Shown: piece after piece, positions 1-11,999 of the stretch
Layout: each line of letters begins with the position of its first letter
Position numbering within the stretch: the first letter of the stretch is position 1
Assembly (NCBI GenBank): GCA_011032825.1
Contig: JAADJZ010000002.1
Location: 186,001 to 250,000, forward strand
From: Massariosphaeria phaeospora
Taxonomy: Eukaryota; Ascomycota; Dothideomycetes; Pleosporales
Direction of reading: 5' to 3'
DNA length: 64,000 nt
The notes under the pieces: model-generated
Databases searched by the model: none
What the model was told of the DNA's origin: nothing
Seen by the model: only the letters and a program-made list of their open reading frames with translations
Made by a program: the position numbers and the translations under genes

Positions 1-718
1 TATTCTTTGGCGCTTCCATTTTGTGTGACGATAACTGCGGTTCTGAGACCTCTACTGCTGGTGCGTCTGCTTCACTTGCAATTGCAGGATCACAATTGAC
101 GTTGGTATGCTGCACTTTGGCTGTCGGTTCTCGAGGTAGGTCTGGAGCGGTCCGTGTGCTGGTGCTTTGGCGAACAGGAGAGTTTGCGCTAGGGTCAGGT
201 TCCTTGCGGATTAGCGCATCCTGTTCACTAGCACGAACGGGATCGTCAAGTCTAACGGATGGAGTTAGGGTAGTGGTATGTCCCATTGCTTTCGTTGGAG
301 CTGCTATAGTGGGGGTTAATCTCGACAGCATCGATGCCGCTGGTATTGAATTGATTAGAGTTGAGCTCGACAACGTCGATTCTGTTGGCACTGTTTTCGT
401 CGGCGTTGGTTTCGACAGCGTTGATGTCGTTGGCGCTGATTTCATAGGTGTATGATTTCTGCTGCCACTCCGTGTAGGAAGTTGTTTTCCACTGGAGGAT
501 TGATTGGTTGACACTACGGGCGGTGAAGCGTCGCTCTCATCATCCGATAAGAGAGTGATCACATGGTCTGTCGGCTTGGGAAGCGATTTTCTTGGCGGCG
601 GTTTCGGTAATGATGGGGTGGAGCTATTCTCACTGTTCGGCGGAGGTGGACGTGGTGGGATAGGGTCGTCGTCAATCAGGATTGACGTTTCCACGGAAGC
701 CCCGTCTCCTCGTGCCAT
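1..718 (-). CDS. Hypothetical protein, N-terminal part (gene runs off the window start)
   Basis: An open frame runs on the minus strand from an ATG at 716-718 to base 1 without a stop, about 239 codons. It starts MARGDGASVETSILIDDD. The sequence is low-complexity and rich in Pro, Ser and Thr, so it is probably disordered. Around residues 50-58 it carries VITLLSDDE, a hydrophobic core followed by acidic residues, which is the pattern of a SUMO-interacting motif and suggests a nuclear protein. Thr/Ser-rich repeats with TSTLSKPTPTKT-like units follow. No catalytic domain lies in the visible part, so I cannot name the family. It is divergent from the Spc7 gene, with 738 bp between the start codons. 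Antisense plus-strand frames here are shadows. Confidence 0.6.
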   Translation of the reverse strand, partial: MARGDGASVETSILIDDDPIPPRPPPPNSENSSTPSLPKPPPRKSLPKPTDHVITLLSDDESDASPPVVSTNQSSSGKQLPTRSGSRNHTPMKSAPTTSTLSKPTPTKTVPTESTLSSSTLINSIPAASMLSRLTPTIAAPTKAMGHTTTLTPSVRLDDPVRASEQDALIRKEPDPSANSPVRQSTSTRTAPDLPREPTAKVQHTNVNCDPAIASEADAPAVEVSEPQLSSHKMEAPKN

Positions 719-1456
719 GATGGGTGTGGTGTGTGTTTGACTCGGGTGAGTGGTATGGGAAAGCTCATATGCGGGAAAGGAGTGGGTGAAATAGCAGATC
801 CCCAATCAAAGCACAGAGAGTAAATTGAACGATTAAATCCCCAGGTGCAACCGTTCCCACGCCCGCGCGCTCTATGGTTCCAGACGATTTTTCCAGGGGA
901 AATTCGGGCTGTTGTGTTCGTGAAAGTAAGTTAGCTTGAGCCTTGAGGTAAGGTTGAGAAGTCGCGTCTGCCACCCCGGGCCTGCGGGTGTGCACGTGAC
1001 ACTCTGCGGGCAAGCACCTGCACCTGCACCTGGGTGGGTAGGCTTCAGAGGCTACCAAGGCAGCCGCGTTCTTTGCGTGAGGACTTGCAGGTCTTTTTGT
1101 AGTTGGCTAATCGGTGCGCTCATAGTAGAAATATGGCAGTACCATTTGCTGGCAAACTGACATCTCAGTATGGGAGACGCAGGACCCATGAAGAAACGGA
1201 GCAGACTTTAGGCAATGCTCTGGACAGGAAAGGAGTTTCAAGCAATAGGTAGGCATGCCACTTTCATCTCTACCAAGGAAGTAAGTAGGGGTCACAGGTA
1301 GCTACGTGGGGCAGAAGGACCTCGGCGGGCGTCGACGAATGCACGGGCCACCGCGCTGTTTGTTTTGATGTTTCCTTCCGTCCCAAGCTCCACCACCATC
1401 CACGTCCACCACCGCCGACTGCACCGCCAGACACTCCCGCACCCACACCCTGCGCC
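719..1456. promoter_or_regulatory. Divergent promoter region
   Basis: This 738-bp spacer separates two outward-facing start codons (minus gene at 718, Spc7 at 1457). It contains short hexamer-like repeats (cacctg units around 1016-1035) and a C/A-rich leader just before 1457. No convincing ORF was seen. Confidence 0.5.
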
Positions 1457-4400
1457 ATGGCGAGCAGCGACGGCAAAGAAAACATCGCCGACGGTCTTGT
1501 AGCCGGCCTGGCCTTCAAAGCGCCGTCGCCGAAGAAGTCGGCGCGCAAAACGCGAAGCAAAAGCATCGGCCCTGGTGGCATCGGCGCCGCTGTCGATGAG
1601 CCTGCGCTGAAAGAGAGCAGCGGGAATCGGAGGAAGGTACATATGCCATGCACCCTCCCAATCTGCGCATGCTTACCACCTGTAGTCTGCCTTCATACCC
1701 GCCGTCAAGTCCATTCTCTCGTCGAACGATGAAGAGGAGAAGAAGCGACGCGAAGCTCGGCGCAAGTCCCTCGGTAACATGCGCAAACCTTGACAAGCTG
1801 TAGACTTAGTGCTAACGGTGAATGCAGCCAGGCGACGCGTCTCGTTCGCCCCAGAAGCCACACTGCACACCTGGGATGTGGTGGAATATCTGCGTGATGC
1901 GACCAGCTCCACTGCATCGTCCGAGGCGACGCGCAGAGCCTCGAGCGTCTCTCGACCATCGACCGCGCCAACTCCAGACTCGTCGGATGCCGAAGAGCCG
2001 CCATCAACACCTCCAAAGCAAATCGAGGAGCCAGAACCAGAACCGGGATCCTCTCCTGCGAGCCAGCGCGACCTGCACCAGACGAAGATTCGCCGCAGAA
2101 GTTCCGGGATACCTCCCATGAACTTCAACAACCCTGAAGACATGTATTCTTCTAGTCCGCTGAGCGGTGGTGAAAAATCTCCGGGCCGCGGCGACGACAT
2201 CACAGGTGCTCTCAACGAAGAAGATCCGGTGGAACCGATGGATAACTCGCTAGACTCCAATGACTCGTCGCAGAGCAGCGCAAAGCTAGATGCCGCCTTG
2301 CAGCAAGCTGCTGCACAAGCAGACACCCAAAAACTGGATTTAGATGAAGATCAGGACATGTCTATGGAGTTGGCGGAAGACGAAATCACTGCGTCGTTCA
2401 AGCCATGGGCTAGCAAGCCCATTGTGCGAAAAAGGCAGGATCAGAACGCCATCGACCCATTCTCCTTTGCGCCTCCGCCTCCCCCAGTTTCCTCCTCCTC
2501 CTCCGACGATGACATGAGCATGGACATTACACGCGCTGTTGGCAAGATTATGCCGCAGTCCGAGTTGCAGAGTCCAGATCTTGACGATATCACCATGGAC
2601 CTTACTTTGCCCCTTGGAAGCATTCAGCAGGCCGCCCCTTCAGAGGCGCCGAGTCGAAAAAAGAGCCTGAAGCGCCGTGTATCAGCTCTTGACGGATCCC
2701 AGGGAAGTCCTGCGAAACGTCCAGCGAGCCGAAGAACCAGTCTTAGACAGAGACCTCCAGCCGAGCAGGGTCCGACCCCAGAAGACGAGACTATGGAGCT
2801 TACCGTCGCTATAGGAGAGATAAAGAGCAACATGCCTCCCAAAGCACAGCAGAAGACTGTAAAGAGACTTAGTACGGAAACTTCGTTCGGTGACGAGACT
2901 ATGGATTTCACGGTTGCTGTTGGAGGTATACAGAACGTCAATCCGACGAACGTGGACGCACCGGACAGTGACATGGACGACGACGAGGACCTCTCGATGG
3001 AGTTCACAACTGTCATTGGAGGGATCAAACACCTCACGAGGGCAGCACAAACTCTTGAAAAACCCATGGAATCTAAGAGCCCAACCCCGAAACAATCGCA
3101 TTCAAAGTCGCCTGCACGTCCCAAGAGGTCTAGTATGACTGCGCCTCAAACTTTGTCTCCACTTAAGATGGGCAATACCACCCCTAAAAAGTCTCCAGGT
3201 CGGCCTATCAAGCACCTCGGCCTTTCCACACCTAAGGCTCTCTTCCCTGAACAACGGATTGAAGATTTCGAGCCATCGCCATTTGTGCGCAGCGCTCCCC
3301 AGAGCGCATCAAGGCCTCCCGATGCGGTAGCTACACCCTTGGGTAGTACGCAGAAACGCTCAGCTTCTCATGTCTCTGACGATCCAATTGCGGCTCCCAT
3401 ACTCAATCGGCGTCGTTCGTCACTATCTTCAGTGCAGTTCAGCCCACTTACCACATCAAGGGAGGAGCCCACCCTAAAGAGTACAACTTTGTTGACAAAC
3501 AACATCAAACTTCTTTCAACTCCAAGGAAACAGACTCTTGCATCTCCAATGAAGCGATCATTGACTCCGAAACAATCACAGACGCCGCAGAAGGTTTCAA
3601 CGCCCAAGCAGAAGACTCCAACACCCAAAAAGGCGACTCCTAGGAAGAGCATGAGCCCAGTGAAGCGTGTCATGTTTGGGCAGGAACCTGAAGTTGAGGA
3701 AGAAGCTAACGAAGAGGTGACGGATAACGCAGTAGAAGATGTCGAGCGCGTCTCACTTCAGGACTTCCTTGACATGACAAAGATTAGATTCATGGATCTG
3801 AGCACCACTAAGCGCCGTCATACAGCGGCGCCCGCTGCGTTTCATGACAGAGAAATCGAAGAGACTGAAGAGTCCCTAGATCGATATGTTGTGGCAGCTG
3901 CCTGTACACTCCCTGAATTTGAGTTGTATCAACATGCCTGTCATGAGATGAAGAAATATATATCAGATGGGCGTCATTTTGTTCGTACCATGGAAGCCAA
4001 CGTACAGGAAGAGAACCCCCTGTTATTCAGCGAGTATCTTACTGCCCCCCCTGACCAGCGCGTAGTTATGGACAACCAGTTCAAGAATCTGAAGACAAAC
4101 GCTCGGCTCGACGCTAGGGGAGAGTGGTATGGATGGCGAAGCTCTTTGCTCCGAGATCTCAAGGCAGGTCTCATCGGTACCATGGATGGCTTTAAACGCG
4201 ACGAGTCTGTCCTAGCGGACCAGGAGGAACTCCTCGACTCGGTTCTCCCTCCTCTAGTGGAGCAACAGGAGGAACTGGATGCGGAATGCAAGCGACTGCA
4301 ACAACGTCACGACGAGCTGAATAGCTGCGACCGTGAGGAGTTAGAACAAGTTAGGGAACAACTCGTGGCCGCAGATGTCGAGATCGCAGAAAAACGCCGA

Positions 4401-5286
4401 CTCGTGAGCCAGCTGGAACAAGAGCTTGTCGATAAAGAATCACGCATTGGAGCGGTCAAAGAGCGAAAAATCGAGTGTGTAGAGGAGATCAAGGCTGCCG
4501 AGCGGATGCGGGAGGAATGCAGGGGATGGTCAACAAGCGAAGTGTATGACCTGAAGGGTACGCGTATTCCCCAAACAGACACTGTACATGCGGCATTGCT
4601 AACTTTACACAGTCAAGGTCACGGCGCTCGAGCAAGCACATGGCTGGAGCATTTCTTCGGCCTCTTCCACAACCATCACCATGACCCACATGAACGATCT
4701 CGAATTATATTTCCAGCCCTCTGCCTTCGTCACCAGCAAAGACTCGCCCAACGCTTCCATCTCCTTAGCCTACGTCGGCGACACCGCAACCCCCCATCCC
4801 CGGCCGCTCACAACCAGCAAACGCTTCTTCCTCCAACTGATCCGCGCCCAGCTCCACTGCATCCCGCAGTCGCAGACGCGCGTCGCCGAGCTCCTCGCTC
4901 TGGTGAAAAACGGCTGGGCCACTGCTCTCGCCGTCGCCGAGGGCGTCCGCTGGCTCGAGCACACGCACCTCACCGAGGAACTCATCCTCTCCGACGAGCG
5001 CATGGCCATCGCCGCGAACATGCTGCTCCCGGCCCTGCAGACCAAAGTCAAAATCACCTTTGAGATTGCCGTCAGTCTCAGCGTGCAGGGCGTGAACACC
5101 GAGGTCGCCGCTAGGGCCGAGCTCGTCTATGGCGAGAAGTACAGCGAGGATAAGATGGCGGCGTTCTTGCGGGATTTCGTGGGCGCGCAGGTTAAAAGCC
5201 AGAAAGATATGGCGGTTTGGGCGGATGCCGTGGTGGACTTGGCGGCGCGGTTGAAGGCTACGGGGAGGAAGGGCGAGAGGACGTAG
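1457..5286 (+). CDS. spc7: Spc7/KNL1-type kinetochore scaffold protein
   Basis: Exons 1457-1636, 1686-1773, 1828-4557 and 4613-5286 join in frame to 1,223 aa. Spc7 (Spc105/KNL1) is the outer-kinetochore platform that recruits PP1 and, through phosphorylated MELT motifs, the Bub1-Bub3 checkpoint proteins. Visible marks: a KEN sequence near residue 7; a basic N-terminus; an RVSF PP1-docking motif at residues 93-96; six MELT-like repeats near residues 266 (MSMEL), 318 (MSMDIT), 343 (ITMDLT), 410 (TMELT), 446 (TMDFT) and 477 (LSMEFT); a Lys/Pro/Ser-rich middle with many TPK and SPK sites; a coiled coil around residues 887-990; and a C-terminal region matching the RWD domains that bind Mis12. The start follows directly from the conserved KEN-containing leader. 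Introns are 49, 54 and 55 nt. The family call is strong; exact exon edges are inferred. Confidence 0.88.
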
Positions 5287-6039
5287 GGGGTGCTGTGAGT
5301 GCGGGGGTTGTTGGTGCAATGCGTTGCGCTTGCTAGTGGTGCTACGATGTTGGGGTGTTTTGGAGTTTATTATCATGAGTAATGACGACGGCGCGCGCGG
5401 TGCATTGTCATCGGTTGGTTGGTATTGCGGGGAGTTAGTTGCGCGTGGGGATATCAGTACCGTTCTCCGTCTTGGGCTCTATATATTCGGTGTCGAGGGT
5501 TTTATCGTTACCAGGAATGTCGCCTTGGGCTTGGAATAGGCTTCATCGTATTTGGAATTGACTGGCGTTCACAAGTATCAACTAGGTGTGTGTGTGTGTG
5601 ATCATTAGGATGAAACTGCCTGCCTGTCAGTTTGTACATCGACGTGTGGGTGGTTCTGATTGGACTCATTTCTATCTATCCATCTCTGTTTTTCTACATC
5701 AGTGATATGCAGTGGCTTTCGCGGCTAACAATGAAGCATCACTGAGTCTGTCCCAATCGAGGTGACGACCGTTGCCATCTTGTACGTCTGTCTTCGCGAT
5801 ACGGTCCCGACATCCTTCTTCCATGTCTCCTGCGCTTCCTTCATCCACACGCAATGTTTGTCGAGTTCTCCATTGCATGTGCTACCTGGCTGGGCATTGT
5901 GTAGTTACGTGACTATACTACTTATTTACTCTATTGATGATGTGATTTTTGTTTAGATAGATATGTCTGTATAGGAGACATGGCATGAGGGTAGAGGGTT
6001 GTGGTTGTGGTTGTCGTGTTCGTTAGAGGAGAGATGTGA

Positions 6040-6112
6040 GTAAGAATAAGAAGAAGAAGGAGAAGGAGAATAAGAACGAGGGTGAGAACGAGAATGAGAA
6101 TGAGAATGACAT
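6040..6112. repeat. Purine-rich microsatellite (AAG/GAGAAT units)
   Basis: Imperfect AAG, GAGAAT and GAGAAC units make a nearly uninterrupted purine tract on the plus strand. Such tracts can adopt non-B DNA, but no function is indicated. Confidence 0.8.
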
Positions 6113-6910
6113 AGCGTAGCTCACCCGCAACTGTAGCAGTTACTCTAGTCTAAACTAGTTAATCGTGCTCATGATCGATGACATGCAAGAAAGATGGATC
6201 TCTCTCTCAAGCCCCATGGCACGCAATTGAAGAGCTAATGATGCGTACGCATATGTATATGTCTACTAACCAGTTTCGTTTTCTGCTCTACGAGCCTGCA
6301 AGCGGGCAATAGGGAGGCAAGAAAGCGAGCTGGGGGCTCGTCGCTGCATCGGCCTGGTAAAGAAAGAACAGGTTCCGAGGTCTGCCTAGCTGAGTCGAAC
6401 GGTGGGCTGTGTATCTGTCTGTTACACGGTTGTTCGCTAGCGGTTGTCTGGTGTGGTAGGCTTTCCGTGGAGAAGGGGGAGGGGGCATGGCAAGCGTTAA
6501 TCGGTTTTTAGCTTGGCTGCTTGGAGAGGCGGACAGTCGAGCCGACGTCTGAACTTAATTATCTTGCGCATGTACTGATTACTATTATTGGGCGAGAGGT
6601 AGGAGTGTGAACAGGGCGTTTGGAGAGTAGTCGGCCCGGGTGGCTGAATGGTACCTTGCTTACTCGGCGTACCGTGAAGTTGGTGTGAGAAAATGGCCTA
6701 GCAAGAGAGGTTACGCGCGTCAGAGAGTATTGTTGCGCCCTACACTGTGCCCTTCCTGTCGTTCCTGGGAACGCCCACTGCCTGGAAACAGGGCATGCGG
6801 CTACAGTAAGTGAGGCTTTCGGGCAGAGTTACGCAGGCGATTGCGATTGTTCTCCCCTCTGTGTATCTGCCTTCTGTCAATACAGCTGCTCAAATCTCAC
6901 CGGCCGGTCA

Positions 6911-6940
6911 ATGTCAGGCCATGTCAGGCCATGTCAGGCC
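6911..6940. repeat. Three exact copies of a 10-bp tandem repeat
   Basis: The unit ATGTCAGGCC occurs three times head to tail with no mismatch. Confidence 0.95.
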
Positions 6941-9900
6941 AGCGGCGTTGCGAGGCAGAGCAGGGCATGTATCGAATCTAGTCACTTTTGCTGGGCTGTC
7001 CACGGCACACTCCGGAAAAGAAACACCTTATGGTTACCGTTCGCCCTCGGATCGCGAGATCATTGGTCAATTGCTCATCATGCCAGCTGAGAATGGAGGA
7101 GGGGTTTGGGGAGCTGGCGTAAGACTCGGGCAAGCCGTTACCCACTCAAACTGGCTCACTCGCAAGGACAACCACAAAGTAAAAGGCCTGTAAGCAAGCT
7201 GCATGGTTCTAGGATCGCTGCACTGCGGGCAGTGACTAGAGAAAGAGCCACAATCTGTGCGAAGGCGTTGAGGGCTGATGAGGAATCGTGACGACAGCTA
7301 GCCACGGGCCAGTTTCCACGTTCGTGGCTGTGAAGGACGAGGGCGTGCAGCGTCGACGCCGTGGGGTTGGGCTGAAGGCTGCACAAGGTGCAGGAGCTGG
7401 AACAACGACGCAGGATAAGGACGTCTGGTACCTGATCAGTAAGACTTGCGTAGCGCCTTTCCCAGAATCCTGTTTAACCAAGAACAGGGCGTTCGGTGAC
7501 TGTTCGCCTAGATGCGCCACATGGTGAGAATCGCGTGTAGGCACTATTTGGACCTCTGACCGTGTTCGGAGTCCGGTGAAAGTGATATGGTGTGATTCCA
7601 CGCAAGGGTTTATGTGCCGACGGCGATAACGATGCGCCCTAATGAGCAATGTTTCAGTGAAGCACACTCCATGACTCTTTCTCTACCGGATGGGTTGACG
7701 TGCAGCATCGAATTGCTTGTCTCGACGACGATATGTCTCCGCACAGGGGCCAAGGAAGGGAGGCCGTGCTGTGATGGGTGGAGTATTTGTGATATCTGTG
7801 TGACGTGATCAATGCGTGAACCGACGACGTGCGAACAGAGTCGCGGCTAGGCGCCAATATTGACGAGCATTGTGATATGATAATGAGGCGTGATAACCGG
7901 AGAATGGATGACGGCTGATCATGTGCTACCTCAAAAGTCGAGCAGCGACTCCCCAAGGCAAGGCATAACATGGAGACCGTAAATGAATGGGCTCGTGCGA
8001 GTACGAAGGACCAAAAACAACCAGAACCAGACATCACGCACAACACTCAGAAACTCGCGCGAGGTCGTGGGCCGTGAGAGCACACTTCCGCTGATGCTTG
8101 GCCAAAATTACGACGACTTCGGCGGGTTGTTGAAGGAGGACATGATCGTCAGGAGCCGGCTGTCGGCGAACAGCGTTCAGAAACATGCTCGATGTTCCAT
8201 CTGCATGTTGCCACCGGCAGTTGGCGGCTGCAACAGCGGAACTGGAGACAGATTTGCAGTTCGCCTTCTGGGATGCCTTGTCGTGGCTGGAGTGGGATCA
8301 AACACGGTGAGCATCAGAAGATGCCCAATGAAAATGGGAGGAGACGGTTGTCCGCGCCAGCCGGTGAACTGCAAATGGAACTTTGTGCGACGACTGGTGT
8401 TGGTCCCGAGTACCCGGTTCTGTGTAACGTCGGTACCTGATTGTCGTCCACCCAACTCTGCAACGTGTTGCTCTCCCAATTTTGCTAAAAGGTCGAAGTT
8501 ACAAAAAGGCATCACTCCGACTCCTTCCGATTAACGACAATCATACATGGCCGCGGATGTGGAGGTTACCTCCTTCTCGCGCGTATCGTAGTAAGCGGTC
8601 TACCGCCTACAGTCCCTATTTCTTAGCGCGGGTTGAGTATGAGGATGAGGCCTCACCGCCGTGTTCTTCCATGGCGCAAGCGCGGCACCTGTCTGCAGCG
8701 AGGAGTCATACCCACCCACGTCTACAGCGACCGTCATCAGTTAGAAGCCAGGGACCCCACAAGGCGTGAGAAGAATTGTGGGAACTGCAGGAGATGTCAT
8801 TGCGAGATCTGCGGGCAGGGATGCATGCCACGATGGATTGCACGTGCAGCAGCAGGGCGCAGGCGCAGGCGCATGTGCATGTGACCGATCTGCTTACATC
8901 GCTGCTGCAGTTTTCCCTTACTTCGCCAACGTCGGCTCCTGTTTGATGAGCGGCCTTTGACGAACGGCAAATCGTCGGCTGGACGGTAGGATGAATTGGC
9001 TCGGATTCCAAATCCGTCCCTCTTCCCCTTCCTCCTGTTGCTTTTCCGGGTCGTTCCATCTGCAGTTCCGCTTTGGGATCACATGGGAGTACTTCGTAAG
9101 CCGGCAATCAGACAGGCCCAGCACGCGCAGCAAGCGTCCTGAGCTTGGGGGATCGCTATCAGGCGTGGTCATGGGACCATGACCTACGAAAATGCACCGC
9201 AAAGCAGGTAGCCATTCCGGAAAGCGTGTTCGCTGTGCAGGCTCGCCAACGGTGGAGGATGCATGGTCGAAAGCAGGTTTGACAGCCAACCGCCATGCCC
9301 GCTCTGGAGTATAGTGCGTGGCTGCCTAGCCCTACAAGGCTCCGCCATGGAAGCCGTGTTGCGAGCCGTCCCTCGCCCAAGGCGTTCAGCACAAGTCTAA
9401 TTCACGGTCGACCATGCCGAGTATGGCTACGCCTTTGTGGTGGCCATATCTAGTCACACCGATCGTATAACACGCGACAACCTGATAAGAGGCGTCCGAG
9501 GTGAGTTTGGATGAACGCTGTGCCGTAGTTAGAAATTAGCGCCATATGCGCCCTACAGAGCATATACGACCGCGTTATATCGAGATGTTGATAGCCTGTC
9601 TGACTGCTGACCACCCAACAGGCTGTGCCTGCAGCAGGGCCTGGATTGTGGAACCGTGGGGAGCACCAAACATGCAGTCATGGTCGCACGACATGATGCA
9701 GCATGTTGGTCAGTGTTGGATAGACTGGCGATGCGGCGTTGGTGTTGAGCATGAGCAAGAGGGGGCTGACTGCGGAGCTTGCAGCTTGCGTTGATGGATA
9801 TGCACTAGTATGCAGACTGCAGACATGCAAGACTGACTACGTTGGTGCCTTGATGCCTTTGTGACACGCCCTGTTGCAGTGAGGTGCGATTGGGGCCGAA

Positions 9901-10269
9901 ACGAGGAGATTTGTTGAGCTGCCGGCGAGTGTTGGGGTGAGGGTGTGGTCAATGTCTCCCACACGGTTCATCCATCTGATCCACGTTCGTCCGCATATAC
10001 CCTGATACGGGCAGAGAGCCACTCAGCTGTATACTGGGCGAGTATGGCGGTACTTCGGCGGGCGTTCACGCCCACGTCCGGAGACACGAACTGGACACGG
10101 CATTAGGCCATATACAGTTGATGCCGTGGCACATCTGGGAGCGCCAAGTTCACACACACACACGCACCGTAAGGGCCTCCATGGCTGCTGACGCGAGCAC
10201 GGCACCGCTGCACGCTGCACCGGCGGAGCGGTATTTGTGGGGATCGAGGGGCCGTCTCATCGCAGGGGC

Positions 10270-10297
10270 GGTGTCGGTGTCGGTGTCAGTGTCGTGT
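10270..10297. repeat. GTGTCG-type tandem repeat
   Basis: Four to five imperfect copies of the hexamer GGTGTC/AGTGTC lie head to tail in the intergenic stretch. Confidence 0.8.
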
Positions 10298-11154
10298 CGC
10301 TGGTAGGCAGGGCGACACACCAGCTAGAGCTGAGCATGTCACGCGCGTGCTTCTGCGAGCCAGGATACGGATAGGGACGGATGAGGGCTGCATTAGAGAA
10401 ACGCGGTGAGAAGGTTAGTTGTTCGTGGTGTTAGAGACTCCGCTAGATACAAGGGTCGAGTGGAGGGGAGCAGCAACGCACACGTCACGACGACCCCAAA
10501 GTGCGGGGCGCCTCGCTCGACACGATCTGCGATCTCCGAGGCATGGCCGCCCCCGTGTGTGGTCCCGCCGTATGCGAAGGGCATGCATTGCCCTCGCGTA
10601 CGGGGTAGGTAGTTGGCGATTGTCGACCCTGTGGGACGGGATGAGGGTGGGATTGGAGGGGGGCTGCGTGTGGCAAATCCCCATGATTCTCCTGTTGATC
10701 ACGCCACGGCTGTTGGACGCGTGTAGAGTAATATCACTAGATCTGAACAGAGTTCGTATTGAACAAGACGGTGGAGATGATGGTTTGATGATCTTTGATC
10801 AAGAAATTAATGCGAGTAAACAAACTGGGTATTCCGATAATTCCATGGCCATACAAAAGCCTCCAATGCAACAAATCCCAAAATGTATCCCGTGTCTAGT
10901 AGTACAGATCCCAAGCCCAGATTCCCCGCCAGTCTATGCAGTTAAAACCAAGTATAAAAGTCGCTCAATATTACAATGGCTGTGCGGATAGGACAACAGC
11001 TAAGAAAGGGAGACTACTGGCTCCCATCCACCCGAACCAGCGTGTGAGAGTGAACAAGCAAAACGCAAAACGAGACCCGACGTTGAGTCAGAGACCAGGG
11101 CAGAGGTAACGCGACAAGGTTGCGATTGGGCCCCGATGCCAGCTTACGCCACTG

Positions 11155-11980
11155 TCAGCAGACTCGACTGGGTGCCATGCTCGATAGTTGACGGCATATG
11201 AGTGTGCATTGAGCCGCTAACAACAACAGCAGGATCTGGAGTCGGTTGAACAGGTTGACGGTATCCGCAGACGTATTAGACTGCTTCTTTCCGAGGAAAC
11301 TTGCAAATCGTGGAGTTGGATGCACGAGGTCGTCCAATCCGGAGTCGATGGCAAGGGGTGTGGGAGGGTGTGGAAGCTCCGCATAGCTAGGGCAGGCCAA
11401 GCCAGCTGGACGAATGTGCGTTTGATATGTGGAGTGAAGCGAGTATTATAGAGGCGAGCGAGAGTAGTGTGGAATCCGCGCCATGGTAGAGCCGATGCGC
11501 CAAACCCGACTGTGATTGGAGAGATAAACGTAAAGGGACGGAAGGCGGGGATAGCGAGCCTATTTCGATGGGACCGGAGGCAGAGGGCGGGTGGGTGGCG
11601 GGCCCGGGCAAGGGGGAAGATTTTGCGTCGACATGTTGGACTCGTTGCAGATAACGGCCATTGAGTTTGTCGAAGAGTAAAGCGTTGGAGCCGGGGTGGA
11701 AGACGAAGATGCGGTAGTCGTCGGTCTGGTAAGAGGGGGGTGTGGGTGGACCGTGGACGGTAGGATTGTAGTATAGGCAAGTAGTGTTTAAGAGGCTGCA
11801 GAGGTGTCTGTCTGTCTGTAGTGATGTTGTGGGAGTAGTCCGGATGTGTGATGAAACAAAATGCAGAGCAGCGGGGACGGGGAGTATTTATGTTTTGGGC
11901 CGCGCCCAACGTGTCGGTCAGCGTACGTACCTTTGACGATGGTGTAATGAAGCTGGGCAAGCCTGGCATAGCGGCCGTGG
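11155..11980 (-). other. Possible small multi-exon gene, unrecognised
   Basis: Several minus-strand blocks look more coding than their surroundings. One starts MPGLPSFITPSSK just before a GTACGT donor (about 11932). Another follows a TTACCAG acceptor (about 11731) and reads TDDYRIFVFHPGSNALLFDK. The last open block (11155-11400) reads SYAELPHPPTPLAIDSGLDD and contains a Leu-rich possible membrane segment (LQILLLLLAAQC) before its stop. A TATA-like ATAAATA lies near 11890, so transcription could instead start inside the putative first intron. I could not build one consistent in-frame join, and no family was recognised. The 299-aa minus-strand frame over the same bases is Pro/Thr/Arg-rich and looks spurious. 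Treat this as a candidate locus only. Confidence 0.25.
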
Positions 11981-11999
11981 CCAAAGCGGTGAGCTGAGG

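Larger units (their letters stand above)
5287..11100. other. Long intergenic stretch, no supported gene
   Basis: About 5.8 kb follows the Spc7 stop without a protein I can recognise. All ORFs are short, mostly start at non-ATG codons and have no family signature. It contains a GT dinucleotide run (about 5585-5600), a purine-rich tract (about 6040-6110), a triple 10-bp repeat (6911-6940) and GTGTCG repeats (10270-10297). At 10720-10990 an A/T-richer patch resembles a 3' untranslated region, perhaps of a minus-strand transcript ending there. Confidence 0.5.

Noticed and set aside
6637..6720. tRNA-like A-box (TGGCTGAATGG)
   Set aside because: No B-box (GGTTCGANTCC) at the right distance and no cloverleaf stems.
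7983..8534. 183-codon plus-strand frame
   Set aside because: Composition irregular, no domain, and antisense frames equally open.
9546..9794. 82-codon Cys-rich frame, possible small effector
   Set aside because: No signal peptide and no splice or family support.
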